Program-made: the position numbers and the translations under genes
NCBI RefSeq assembly: GCF_003590715.1
Contig: NZ_QQVY01000006.1
Location: 88,967 to 152,966, forward strand
Reading direction: 5' to 3'
Origin: Paracoccus sp. JM45
GTDB taxonomy: Bacteria > Pseudomonadota > Alphaproteobacteria > Rhodobacterales > Rhodobacteraceae
DNA length: 64,000 nt
The notes under the pieces: generated by a model
What the model saw: the letters and a program-made list of their open reading frames with translations, nothing else
Databases searched by the model: none
What the model was told of the DNA's origin: nothing
In this document: positions 26,580 through 35,537 of the stretch, piece after piece
Numbering within the stretch: the first letter of the stretch is position 1
Layout: each line of letters begins with the position of its first letter

Positions 26580-27728
26580 TCAGGCAAGGGCCTGCTTTTT
26601 CGCGCCCTCATCCAGAGTGAAACCTTTTTTCGCCAACACGCGATAGGTTGACCGCAGCGCACCGCGATCCATATAGCACCCGCGCAAATGGCGGCTGCCG
26701 CTGTCGGCCACATAGCCTTCGCGGCCATGCACGATGCGGTGGTTGTCAAAGACCACGCAATTGCCCGCCTCGGAGCGGAAGCGCAGCATGAAACGGTCTT
26801 CCTGCATCATGCGGATGAACTTGATGAACGCCGGATAATAGAGGTCCAACAGCTCTTGCGGCAAATCCAGATAGTCCTGCAAATGCTGGGAAATCGTCAC
26901 GCCGGTGACATTGCCGTCGGGATCGGTTTCGATCACGCGCTGATGGGCGCGGTAATCCCAGTTGTCGTGGCGATAGAAGAACGGAATGTCATGGCTGGCC
27001 AACAATTCGAAGGCTGCGGGGTCTTCGGCGCGCAGGGCTTCGGCGACAGCCGCGCCGTCCAGAAACAGCGACAGACCGCCCTCGACCGTGTTTTCCAGAC
27101 AGTGCAGGAACTGGACGCCGGGGGCAAATTCTTCACCCGGCAAGTCGGTGTGCATTTCCAGCGGGCCCGCGGTAAAGGCAAGGTTCGTCGGTTCGATTTC
27201 GACGCGAACATCGAAGAACAGACCCTCGGCGGATGGGGTGACGGACCCCATGGTGTTCACCAGCCGCGGCAAAGCCTCGACCGTTTTATCCATGCTGGTG
27301 ACGATGGCGATACCATCCTCGATCACTGCGCGGCTTAGACGGGCAAGCCCTTCGTCGGTGTTCAGGACGGCGTGCTGGTCCACGCGGGTAATTTTGGGCA
27401 GATGGTCGCTGTACCACAGATTGCGGGGCAGGGCGGCGGGGTCTGCGGTGCGTCCACCTTTGGCCACCTGACGCAGCAGCGCCATCGGCACGCGCGAGGC
27501 CTGCGCCTCGTGCTGCCAGCCGATGACAAGCATCTCGTCGTCAATCATAGCCGAGCTGGCGCGCGGGGCGTTTTTCAGCTCGGACGCATCAAAGATCCGT
27601 TCGCGGGTTTGCGGATCGATGCAGGACAGGCAGGCATCGCGCAGCCAGTAATAGTTAAAATAGCTGTCACCGTCGGGCAAGCCGACGACCATGCCATTTT
27701 CTTTCAGATCGAAGGTAATATCACTCAT
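26580..27728 (-). CDS. Gamma-butyrobetaine hydroxylase-like Fe(II)/2-oxoglutarate dioxygenase
   Basis: 382 residues from ATG 27728. An N-terminal zinc-binding subdomain of the gamma-butyrobetaine hydroxylase type (YYWLRDACLSCID, Cys33/Cys36, and His73 in IGWQHEAQ) precedes a TauD-fold double-stranded beta-helix. Iron ligands are His193-x-Asp195 (EMHTDLPGEEF) and His334 (NHRIVHGREGY). The stretch PGVQFLHCLENTVEGG is close to the carnitine-forming family. Known members hydroxylate gamma-butyrobetaine or trimethyllysine; others act on different betaines. It is the third gene of an operon with an aldolase and a hydroxyacid dehydrogenase, so hydroxylation followed by cleavage is conceivable. True substrate unknown. 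Confidence 0.88.
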   Translation of the reverse strand: MSDITFDLKENGMVVGLPDGDSYFNYYWLRDACLSCIDPQTRERIFDASELKNAPRASSAMIDDEMLVIGWQHEAQASRVPMALLRQVAKGGRTADPAALPRNLWYSDHLPKITRVDQHAVLNTDEGLARLSRAVIEDGIAIVTSMDKTVEALPRLVNTMGSVTPSAEGLFFDVRVEIEPTNLAFTAGPLEMHTDLPGEEFAPGVQFLHCLENTVEGGLSLFLDGAAVAEALRAEDPAAFELLASHDIPFFYRHDNWDYRAHQRVIETDPDGNVTGVTISQHLQDYLDLPQELLDLYYPAFIKFIRMMQEDRFMLRFRSEAGNCVVFDNHRIVHGREGYVADSGSRHLRGCYMDRGALRSTYRVLAKKGFTLDEGAKKQALA

Positions 27729-27755
27729 GTCGGGTCCATCCTGTTTCAAACGTGG

Positions 27756-28517
27756 TCAGCAGGCGTAATTGTTGTTTTCTTCGTCCAGAATTGCGCGCAA
27801 TTCAGTCAAATGGGCCTCGGCCTGTCCGGGATAATCGTCCAACTCGGAGGCGGTTTTTTTGGCGATGTCATCTGATAGGACACGCAGCGGCTGGCCGGTC
27901 TGCAGCGCGCGGACATAGGTTTCGGCAGCGCGTTCGAAGTAATACAGCCGGTTCCATGTGTCGGCGACGCTTTTGCCGACGACAAGAATGCCATGGTTGC
28001 CCATGATCATGACCTTTTTGGCCGGATCGGACAGCATGGAGGCACAGCGCAAGCCCTCTTCCTCGAAGGCCAGACCGCCGAAAGCCTCATCGATAACATA
28101 GCGGTTATAGAAGGTCGCCGTATTCTGGTCGATCGGCGGCAGGTTGCTGTCGGACAGACAGGCCAGCACGGTGGACCAGATCGAATGGGTGTGCATGACG
28201 CAACGCGCATGCGGGCAGGTCCGGTGAATGGCGGCATGCAGCCCCCATGCCGTCGGGTCGGGCGCATTCGCAGCCTCAAGCGCCGAAGGGTCATCGGCAT
28301 CCAGAAGCAGCAGGTCCGATGCCTTGATCCGCGAAAAATGCTTCTGGTTGGGGTTGATCAGAAACTCGGTTCCGGCATCGTTCACCGCAAGGCTGAAGTG
28401 GTTGGCCACAGCCTCGTGCATGTTCAGGCGCGCGGCCCACCGGAAGGTGGCGGCCAGATCGGCGCGTTCGTTCCAATGGGCCATATTGGCCTGCGGGGTT
28501 GCGGGCGCTGTTGTCAT
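27756..28517 (-). CDS. Class II aldolase / adducin-family protein
   Basis: 253 residues with the class II aldolase zinc site: His109-x-His111 in VMHTHSIWST and a later His in GNHGILVVG. His94 (GLHAAIH) lies near the usual catalytic acid position, which is not clearly a Glu here. Family members cleave or epimerise sugar phosphates or decarboxylate oxo acids. It starts 2 nt after the 3-hydroxyisobutyrate-dehydrogenase-like gene, so translation is probably coupled. It lies ahead of the betaine-hydroxylase-like gene. It could cleave a beta-hydroxy compound, but no substrate can be assigned. Confidence 0.88.
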   Translation of the reverse strand: MTTAPATPQANMAHWNERADLAATFRWAARLNMHEAVANHFSLAVNDAGTEFLINPNQKHFSRIKASDLLLLDADDPSALEAANAPDPTAWGLHAAIHRTCPHARCVMHTHSIWSTVLACLSDSNLPPIDQNTATFYNRYVIDEAFGGLAFEEEGLRCASMLSDPAKKVMIMGNHGILVVGKSVADTWNRLYYFERAAETYVRALQTGQPLRVLSDDIAKKTASELDDYPGQAEAHLTELRAILDEENNNYAC

Positions 28518-28519
28518 GA

Positions 28520-29485
28520 TCAGGCCATCAACGGTGCGGAAAGGCCGGTCGGGACGACTTCATAGCCTGCCTCTTCGGGTTCGTCATCGGTCAGTTCGGA
28601 CGGAAAGCCGGGGGCGCTGATGGACAGGCCGGTGGCCTCTTCAAGACGGCGGATGATGTTGGGCGACAGTTCGCGATCACCGAAGCGGGCAATGCCGTCA
28701 TCGAAAATCTGGACCATCAGCGGGCTGATTTCCAAAGGCACATTGGATTTTTCCGCAATCTTCTGGAACAGGCCGATGTCTTTTTTGACCAGATCCATGG
28801 TGAATGACACGTCGCGCGATCCGTTCAGGATCAGCTGGCTTTCGGTTTCATGGACAAAAGATGTCCCCGAGGAAATCTTCATTGCTTCATAAGTCGTATT
28901 CATGTCGACACCGGCAGCCTTCATGGTCACCAAAGCCTCGCAGCAGGTCAGCAGGTTTGCGGTTGCCAGATAGTTGGTCATCACCTTCAGAACCGAGGCT
29001 GTGCCGATGTCGCCGGTGTGCAGGACGCGACGGCCAAGCGTGGTCAGCGTCGGCAGCATGCGTTCGAAGGTTGCACGGTCACAGCCCGCAAAGATCGAGA
29101 TGTTGCCCGTATCGGCACGGTGGCAGCCCCCCGAAACGGGGCATTCCATGGCCGAACCGCCCTTTTCCTTGACCAATGTTGCCAGACGCGTGACCTCGGA
29201 TTCGTCGGTTGTGGACATTTCCATCCAGATCTTGCGGGCGTCGATCGCGGGAAGCATTTCCTCGACCACAATGGCCGATGCCGCGGGCGAGGGCAGGCAG
29301 GTGATGACCGCGTCGCATTCCTGCATCATCGACAGCGGGTTAAGGGCCGCCCTTGCCCCGCGTTGCACAAAGCTGGCCACTAGATCCTCGTCCAGATCAT
29401 GAACGGTCAGGTCGAAACCGTTGCGCAGCAAGCTGCCCGCCAGTTTGCCACCCACATTGCCTAGTCCGATAAAACCGATTTTCAT
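28520..29485 (-). CDS. 3-Hydroxyisobutyrate dehydrogenase-family NAD(P) beta-hydroxyacid dehydrogenase
   Basis: 321 residues from ATG 29485; an upstream in-frame GTG would add 8 residues. The Rossmann motif is KIGFIGLGNVGGKLAGSLL. The substrate motif is CPVSGGCHRADTGNISIFAGC and the catalytic Lys lies in LKVMTNYLATANL. It has a C-terminal extension of about 30 residues rich in Glu/Pro/Ser. Known relatives oxidise 3-hydroxyisobutyrate, tartronate or 2-/3-hydroxy sugar acids. First gene of the minus-strand operon, divergent from an SDR gene. Confidence 0.9.
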   Translation of the reverse strand: MKIGFIGLGNVGGKLAGSLLRNGFDLTVHDLDEDLVASFVQRGARAALNPLSMMQECDAVITCLPSPAASAIVVEEMLPAIDARKIWMEMSTTDESEVTRLATLVKEKGGSAMECPVSGGCHRADTGNISIFAGCDRATFERMLPTLTTLGRRVLHTGDIGTASVLKVMTNYLATANLLTCCEALVTMKAAGVDMNTTYEAMKISSGTSFVHETESQLILNGSRDVSFTMDLVKKDIGLFQKIAEKSNVPLEISPLMVQIFDDGIARFGDRELSPNIIRRLEEATGLSISAPGFPSELTDDEPEEAGYEVVPTGLSAPLMA

Positions 29486-29715
29486 CTGGAGCGTTGCCCT
29501 TTTCTTCACATATCAGATTTGGCCCGATCATGCGGATGTTCGTGCCATCAGTAAAACAATGACATTTCACCCAATGGGGCGGTTTTGCTGGCAAGTTGCC
29601 TGTCGATCGGGGGTGGGTGCGCGGGCTGAAATCGGCCACAGGTGTGATTTCGCAATGCAGGCGTGTGAAATTTGCCCTAGCAAGGCCGCGACCAAGGACA
29701 AAGGACAAGAACCGC

Positions 29716-30489
29716 ATGACCCAAGTCAACAGAACCGCAATCGTGACCGGCGGGCTTTCCGGTATGGGCTTTGCCATCGCCTGCAAGCTGGCGCGCGATG
29801 GCATTGATATCACAATCGGCGCGCGCCGTGGCGGAGACGCCGAACTGGTCCGCGCGAAACTGGCACCTGCCGGCATTACCGCCCACGTCGCGGCGCTGGA
29901 TGTGCGGTCCAGCGACAGCGTTGATGCCTTTGTGGCCGAGGTCGTGTCCCGTCGCGGTGGTGTCGATATTCTGGTCAATACGGCTGGCGTTTATGACGAG
30001 GCGCCGGTGATCGGCCATTCGGACAAGGTCTGGGATGACCAGATCGACACGAACCTGTCGGGCACTTTCCGGATGATCCGTGCGGTCATGCCGCATATGA
30101 CGGCGGCGGGATGGGGCCGGATCGTCAATCTGGCCTCGGTTGCAGCGCATCAGGGCATGGCGAATAACGCGGCCTATTGCGCGTCCAAGGCGGGGCTGCT
30201 GGGGCTGGGGCGCTGCGTCAGTCTGGAAGGCGCAGCCCATGGGGTCACATGCGTGTCGATCAGCCCGACATGGGTGGAAACCGAAATGCTGCGCCAGTTC
30301 ATCGACGCGGACATCCAAGCCACCGGCAAATCGTTGGAGGAGGTCCGCGCGGATTATGCCGCCTCGAACCCGCAGCACAAACTGGTGCAGCCGTCGGAAA
30401 TTGCCGATCTGGCAGCCTTCCTTGTCAGCGATGCCGCCCGCGCCATCACAATGGAGGATATTCAGGTCAACGCCGGATCCTTGTGGTAG
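29716..30489 (+). CDS. Short-chain dehydrogenase/reductase (3-hydroxyacyl or hydroxybutyrate dehydrogenase-like)
   Basis: 257 residues. The nucleotide motif is VTGGLSGMGFA, then VNTAG. The catalytic Ser-Tyr-Lys are in VNLASVAA and AAYCASKAG, and the C-terminal end is ITMEDIQVNAGSLW. AAGGA lies about 10 nt before ATG 29716. The ending resembles (R)-3-hydroxybutyrate dehydrogenases but is not decisive. The 3' end overlaps the convergent A-T-R reductase gene by 28 bp. Divergent from the hydroxyacid dehydrogenase/aldolase/dioxygenase operon, with which it may work. Confidence 0.88.
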   Translation: MTQVNRTAIVTGGLSGMGFAIACKLARDGIDITIGARRGGDAELVRAKLAPAGITAHVAALDVRSSDSVDAFVAEVVSRRGGVDILVNTAGVYDEAPVIGHSDKVWDDQIDTNLSGTFRMIRAVMPHMTAAGWGRIVNLASVAAHQGMANNAAYCASKAGLLGLGRCVSLEGAAHGVTCVSISPTWVETEMLRQFIDADIQATGKSLEEVRADYAASNPQHKLVQPSEIADLAAFLVSDAARAITMEDIQVNAGSLW

Positions 30490-33245
30490 GACGCCTTGCG
30501 ACGCGCCAACAACTTTGGCGCGTCGCTGAGACTGGCAAAAGGCAATTGGGACACATGTGCCCATGCCGCCTGTGCGGCATGGCTGTCAAATCCTGCATCG
30601 GCAAAAAGCGTGTCGGGGAAATCCGCGATGACGCGGGCGATCCCTTGGGGCAGATTGACCGCCGCCAGCCATTGATCAACGGGCAGGGCGGGTTCATCCG
30701 GCACAGTGACATGCTGGCCGGTCATCAGATTATAGACCGGCGTTTCCCCACCCGTGATCGGGCCCAGCAGGAAGGCCGCCGCCGCCGTCACGTCGATCAT
30801 CGGAAATTGCAGGTCTTTCGGGAAAACCCCGGCTGCAAAGGACGCGCCCATAATGATTTCATAGATATCGCGCGGGTTCGGTGTTTGCAGGTCGTAAAGC
30901 GATGGCAGCCGGACAATGGCCGCGGCAACGCCGGAGGCCGTAATTGCTGTTTCGGCAGCAATCTTGGCCGCGCCATAGCCGGTGCAGGCATCCCAAAGGC
31001 CGGCCGCCGCTTCTGGCCAAGGGCCACCCCGATCCGGAAAGACCGCGCTGGAAGATGTAAACCGCAGATCGGCACCGGCAGCGGTGCAGAAATCCAGCAC
31101 GGTCCGGATGCCGCGGGCCGACCATTCCAGCATCTCGTCATGGCCGATGGCCATATTAACCATCGCCGCGCAATGGACGACCCTATCTGTCGACGCGGAA
31201 AGGGCAGCATATGCCGTATCATCCAGTCCGAATTGGGGCGCATCCAGCGTGCCGGGCACCATGACATAGCGATCCACTGGAACGCCATGTGCCAGCGCGG
31301 CTGCATCCAGTCGATCACGGGCACCGCGGTTTTTGTCGCGAACAAGGCAATAGATGACATGACCATCCGGCAAGTCACGTGCCGCCGCTGCCAGCACATG
31401 CCCCCCCAGAAAACCCGTTGCGCCGGTCAGCAGGATGCCGGGGCGGTCGAAGACATCGGTGGGCGCGGGTGCGTCGGCTTCTGATGTCAGCAGCTGGTCA
31501 AGCCGGTGCAGGGGAACATTCATCGCCAGTTCGAAATCGACAGGGCGGTCATAGCTGCGTTCCAGTTCCAGCATCAGGGTGACGCACATCAGGGAATCTC
31601 CGCCCTGATCATGGAAGCTAAGCGCAGGGTCGATCTGGGCCGGCACGCAGCCCATTGCAAGGGCCGCAGCGGCGATCACCGCATCCTGCGCCACAGCACT
31701 GGCATCGGCATCATCGGTCACGACTGGCAGTGCCCGCATATCGGCCTTGCCCGACACCGGATGCAGCGGGATGGCGTCCAGCTGCACCAGATAGGATGGC
31801 ACGCAATAGGTCGGCAGCACCCCGCGCAATTGTCCCGCCAAAGCGGCAGGCATCCGGTTCGTGCCATATTCTAGCCCCCAACGGGCGGCATTTTCCTGCG
31901 CCTGCGCGGTATTGGCGGCATGATAGAAGATTAGCGACTGGCCACGGGACCCTACCTCGGCCACCCAAGGGACGCCTTGGGCAAAATCCAAGCGGTCGTG
32001 CATTGTTTCGACCAGTTCGCGGGTCTGGATGGAAAAGCCGCGCAGCTTCAGCATATGGGCCACGCGCCCGACAATATGCAGCGCGCCGTTATTATCCAGC
32101 CACGCCTGATCGCCGGTGTCGTAAAGCCGCGTGTCCTGCCCGTCGATGGTCAGCTGGCGGAAGCGCAGGCGCGTTTCCTCGGGGCGGTTCACATAGCCGG
32201 GGCCCAACATGCGCGGCCCTTCGAAATGCAACTGGCCACGTGTGCCGGTCGGGCAGGGCGTATCGGTATCGTCCAGTATCACCGCGCGCAGATGTTCCAT
32301 CGGGACGCCGACCGACACCGGCCCGCTGCCAGAGGGGGCCGTCAGGCGCGACATGCAGACATCATGGGTTTCGCAGATGCTGTACAGGTTCCACAGTTCG
32401 GCGCGCTGCACCTTATCCAGCGACGCGGTGATCAGATCGTCGCTGACCACCTCTCCGTTCAGGATGACGCGGTCCAAAGGCAGGGCGGCGGCGGTGTCGC
32501 GGCCCAAAGCATGCAGGAAGGTGTCATAAAACGACGGGGTGAACAGCATTTCCGTTATCCGGTTGCGGATCAGGAAATCGGCCAGACCGCGCGGGGCCAT
32601 CAGCGTATTGGGTACAGGAAACCACAGTTCGGCCCCGTTGCGTAGGGGGCGGAACATTTCCCAGATGGCAAAGATATAGATCCCGACCCGCATCCCCGCA
32701 TGATAGGGTGTGAATGCATCGCGCCATTCATAGGACAGATAGGCCGCATCCTGCGCCACCGGAATGCACTTGGGCCGCCCCGTCGTCCCCGAGGTCGCGA
32801 CCAGATAGATCGCATCATCGGGTGCCACAGACCCTGCCTGCAACGCAGCCATTGGTGCATCATGCAAACTTTCGAATAGGGCCACCGCGTCCAGCGTCCG
32901 GCAATCCCCCGGCAATTGTCCGGCGGCGGGGGGCTGGCAGACCATCACCAGCGCGACCTGCAATTCCGACAGGATATTGTGCAGCACCATTTGCGGCATC
33001 GCCGGATCAAGATGGACGAATGGCCGTCCATGGATCACGCAAGCCACCGCACTTGCCCCCATTGCCACACCCGGCGCGCCGAAAATCCCTACGACTTGTG
33101 TGTCGCGCAGGGCAGGTCCGGCCTGTTCGACAAAGCTGCCCAGCTGGCCATAGGACAGTCGGATCTGTTCATCGGTCATGGCCAGTAAATTCTGGTGGTC
33201 CGAGATGGCGCGAACAAGCTGGGTGGCAACGTTATAATCGGGCAT
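30462..33245 (-). CDS. Single-module NRPS-like carboxylate reductase (adenylation - carrier - thioester reductase)
   Basis: 927 residues. Adenylation domain (about 1-510): A3 ATSGTTGRPK (150-159), A5 NLYSICE (286-292), A7 LYDTGD (374-379), A8 GRVAHMLKLRGF, A10 Lys500 (PVSGKAD). Carrier domain (about 520-590) with phosphopantetheine Ser551 in HDQGGDSLM. Reductase domain (about 600-925): NADPH loop LLTGATGFLGG, CAAMVNM, and Tyr757/Lys761 in GYGAAKIAAE. It would activate a carboxylic acid, tether it and reduce it to an aldehyde (or alcohol). At the A4 position the usual Asp that pairs with an alpha-amino group is Ile (IYIFAIWEMF), with several aromatics near, so the substrate is probably not a plain alpha-amino acid. 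No phosphopantetheinyl transferase lies in the window. Divergent from an MFS transporter. Confidence 0.9.
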   Translation of the reverse strand: MPDYNVATQLVRAISDHQNLLAMTDEQIRLSYGQLGSFVEQAGPALRDTQVVGIFGAPGVAMGASAVACVIHGRPFVHLDPAMPQMVLHNILSELQVALVMVCQPPAAGQLPGDCRTLDAVALFESLHDAPMAALQAGSVAPDDAIYLVATSGTTGRPKCIPVAQDAAYLSYEWRDAFTPYHAGMRVGIYIFAIWEMFRPLRNGAELWFPVPNTLMAPRGLADFLIRNRITEMLFTPSFYDTFLHALGRDTAAALPLDRVILNGEVVSDDLITASLDKVQRAELWNLYSICETHDVCMSRLTAPSGSGPVSVGVPMEHLRAVILDDTDTPCPTGTRGQLHFEGPRMLGPGYVNRPEETRLRFRQLTIDGQDTRLYDTGDQAWLDNNGALHIVGRVAHMLKLRGFSIQTRELVETMHDRLDFAQGVPWVAEVGSRGQSLIFYHAANTAQAQENAARWGLEYGTNRMPAALAGQLRGVLPTYCVPSYLVQLDAIPLHPVSGKADMRALPVVTDDADASAVAQDAVIAAAALAMGCVPAQIDPALSFHDQGGDSLMCVTLMLELERSYDRPVDFELAMNVPLHRLDQLLTSEADAPAPTDVFDRPGILLTGATGFLGGHVLAAAARDLPDGHVIYCLVRDKNRGARDRLDAAALAHGVPVDRYVMVPGTLDAPQFGLDDTAYAALSASTDRVVHCAAMVNMAIGHDEMLEWSARGIRTVLDFCTAAGADLRFTSSSAVFPDRGGPWPEAAAGLWDACTGYGAAKIAAETAITASGVAAAIVRLPSLYDLQTPNPRDIYEIIMGASFAAGVFPKDLQFPMIDVTAAAAFLLGPITGGETPVYNLMTGQHVTVPDEPALPVDQWLAAVNLPQGIARVIADFPDTLFADAGFDSHAAQAAWAHVSQLPFASLSDAPKLLARRKASYHKDPALT

Positions 33246-33519
33246 GAACAGGCTTTCTTACAATGTCATGGCGGCATATCGTGATGCAGCCCGCAGGCGC
33301 AACCTATCGCGGGAATGGCGCAAGGCAATCACTGTCGCAAAGCTGTCGGTCCATCCGCGTAAAAACAAGCTGTGATCCGCCCGTTCCCGACAAATTTCTG
33401 CATCATGATCAGGCTGTCGCAAACAGACGCTGAAATGGCGGTCATACGCTATTGCGTGGAGGTGGCGTCGCGATAGATTTGCCGCAGGCCGGACAGGCCA
33501 CAGCAATAAGGGACATCCT

Positions 33520-34785
33520 ATGGTCGGCGTATTATCCGGGGTCTGGGCCCTTCTGGTCGGTGTCGTGCTGATCATGCTGGGCAACGGTCTGCATTTCACC
33601 CTGATCGGCCTGCGCGGCGGGCTTGAGGGGTTTACCTCGGTCGAACTGGCTGTGGTCACCTCGGGGTATTATGTCGGTTTTTTATCGGGGGCACGCTTCA
33701 CGCCATATATGATCCGGCGCGTCGGCCATGTGCGGGTCTTTGCGGCCCTCGGCAGCTTTATGTCGGCGGGGCTGATCGCCTTTCCGCTGCTGACCGAACC
33801 TTGGGCATGGACCATCCTGCGCCTGCTGATTGGGTTCTGCATGTCGGGCATCTATGTCGCGGCGGAAAGCTGGCTGAATGCGGCATCGACGAATGAGACG
33901 CGGGGCAAGGTGCTGTCCGCCTATATGATCGCGCAGACGCTTGGGATTATTGGGGCGCAATATCTGCTGACTTTGGGGGATGCGGGAACCTCGGTCCTGT
34001 TCATCGGGGCGTCGATCCTTGTGTCGATCTCATTCGCGCCGATCCTTTTGTCGGTCATTGCCGTCCCCGCGGTCGAGGTTGCCCAGCCGATGTCCCTGCG
34101 GTCGCTGTTTGTCGCAGCGCCCCTTAGCACCGTGGGCATTTTCCTGCTGGGCAGCATCTATGCCACGCAATCAGGCATGGGGGCGGTCTTTGGCAGCAAG
34201 ATCGGGATGACTCCGTCACAGATCGCCCTGTTCGTCGCCATGCTGTTTGCCGGTGCGCTGGTCATGCAATATCCGATCGGCTGGCTGTCGGACCGTATGG
34301 ACCGCCGCAAACTGATTTTCGGGGCGGCGACGCTGGGGGCGATATCCTGCATTCTGGGGGCTGTCACGGATGGTGGCCTGTGGCCGCTGATGGTGGCTGC
34401 GTTTTTCGGCGGCGGCGTGACGACGCCGCTTTATGCGCTGTTTCTGGCCTATACCAATGATTCCCTTTCGGTCGAGGATATGCCTGCGGCTTCGGGCGGC
34501 TTGGTCTTTACCTTCGGTCTTGGTGCGATTGCGGGGCCGATGGTCACGGGCTGGGCCATGCAGTCTTTTGGCCCTTTTGCATTCTGGCCGGCCCTTGGCA
34601 GTATTTTCATCGGCATCGCGGTTTACGCGCTCTACCGGATGACCCAACGCGTCACCGTGCCGGTCGAACAGACCGAAAGCTATCTTGGGGTTTTGCCGAC
34701 AGTATCCCCCGTCGGGATCGAGGCTGCGGGCACATGGTCCGCCGAACAGGCCGCAGCCGAGCGCGAGGCCGAATCCGCATCCTGA
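33520..34785 (+). CDS. MFS transporter (YcaD-like)
   Basis: 421 residues with about 12 transmembrane segments, the MFS loop motif GWLSDRMDRRKLIF between helices 8 and 9 (equivalent of the 2-3 loop) and a hydrophilic C-terminal tail (PVEQTESYLGVLP to the end). AAGGG lies 7 nt before the ATG. Relatives include YcaD and other putative exporters or amine transporters. Divergent from the A-T-R reductase (274 bp between) and upstream of the XRE-cupin regulator, so it may move a substrate or product of either. Substrate unknown. Confidence 0.87.
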   Translation: MVGVLSGVWALLVGVVLIMLGNGLHFTLIGLRGGLEGFTSVELAVVTSGYYVGFLSGARFTPYMIRRVGHVRVFAALGSFMSAGLIAFPLLTEPWAWTILRLLIGFCMSGIYVAAESWLNAASTNETRGKVLSAYMIAQTLGIIGAQYLLTLGDAGTSVLFIGASILVSISFAPILLSVIAVPAVEVAQPMSLRSLFVAAPLSTVGIFLLGSIYATQSGMGAVFGSKIGMTPSQIALFVAMLFAGALVMQYPIGWLSDRMDRRKLIFGAATLGAISCILGAVTDGGLWPLMVAAFFGGGVTTPLYALFLAYTNDSLSVEDMPAASGGLVFTFGLGAIAGPMVTGWAMQSFGPFAFWPALGSIFIGIAVYALYRMTQRVTVPVEQTESYLGVLPTVSPVGIEAAGTWSAEQAAAEREAESAS

Positions 34786-34828
34786 CCCCGCCCGAATGCT
34801 ATTTTTTGGGCAGCGCGGCAGTAAAAGG

Positions 34829-34925
34829 GTGAAATAAGCGGCAATAAACCCTGTTTATCGACGTCCGTGAAATAATCAGTAATATTTTCATTAGCGTGCC
34901 GTGAAAATATATGCCTTTATTTCAC
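34829..34925. promoter_or_regulatory. Repeated GTGAAATAA boxes upstream of the XRE-cupin gene
   Basis: GTGAAATAA occurs exactly at 34829-34837 and 34867-34875, nearly (GTGAAAATA) at 34901-34909, and inverted (TTATTTCAC) at 34917-34925. The last two form an inverted pair spanning 34901-34925. Such an array in a 185-bp promoter region points to binding of a regulator, most simply the XRE-cupin protein itself. Confidence 0.55.
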
Positions 34926-34970
34926 CAAGGCCGATGCGCCTGTCGGATTGGCTGGATATAGGGTGCTGTA

Positions 34971-35528
34971 ATGACCGAAGATAAGACCGTCGGCGGGGAT
35001 ATCCGCGCCTTGCGGACAACCCGCAAGATGACGCTTGAGGATATGGCAAAAGCGATGGGAAAATCGCTTGGCTGGGTGTCCCAGGTCGAACGCGGTCTTT
35101 CCTCACCCACGGTGATGGATCTGCAAAAGATCTCCCGTATTCTGGATGTACCGGTCTCGCTGTTTTTCGGGGTGGCCGATGCGCCGGTGGAAGAACGCGG
35201 GTTGATTGTCCGCGCCGATGTGCGTCGCCAGATCGGTGAACGTGACCATGGCCTGTTCGAGGCCCTACTGTCGCCTGATCTGTCTGATGACTTCGAAATG
35301 ATCCATTCGACCTTCCTGCCCGGTGCCGCGCTTGAGGAAAGCCGGCAGCGCGCCACCTCCGAGGTGGTCTATCTGATCTCGGGCAAGCTGGATATCAGCA
35401 TCGAGGGTAAGGATTTCACCATCACCGCCGGGGACAGTTTCCGCATAAAAGGCTCGGAATACCGCTGGTCCAATCCCTATGACGATCCTGCCTATGCGGT
35501 CTGGGTCATCTCTCCACCCGTTTATTGA
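34971..35528 (+). CDS. XRE-family regulator with cupin sensor domain
   Basis: 185 residues. The N-terminal helix-turn-helix is IRALRTTRKMTLEDMAKAMGKSLGWVSQVERGLSSPT (residues 12-48). The C-terminal cupin is at 105-185 (SEVVYLISGKLDISIEGKDFTITAGDSFRIKGSEYRWSNP). This architecture is common for regulators of amine, polyamine and dimethylglycine catabolism. It stops 9 nt before the first demethylase gene and reads in the same direction, so it is probably the pathway regulator. GTGAAATAA-type repeats lie in front of it. Confidence 0.9.
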   Translation: MTEDKTVGGDIRALRTTRKMTLEDMAKAMGKSLGWVSQVERGLSSPTVMDLQKISRILDVPVSLFFGVADAPVEERGLIVRADVRRQIGERDHGLFEALLSPDLSDDFEMIHSTFLPGAALEESRQRATSEVVYLISGKLDISIEGKDFTITAGDSFRIKGSEYRWSNPYDDPAYAVWVISPPVY

Positions 35529-35537
35529 GGTTTGATG

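Noticed and set aside
33244..33375. 43-codon basic open frame on the plus strand overlapping the A-T-R start
   Set aside because: Arg/Lys-rich and starting beside a TATAAT-like sequence, but no ribosome site and no match to small basic families I know; probably chance.
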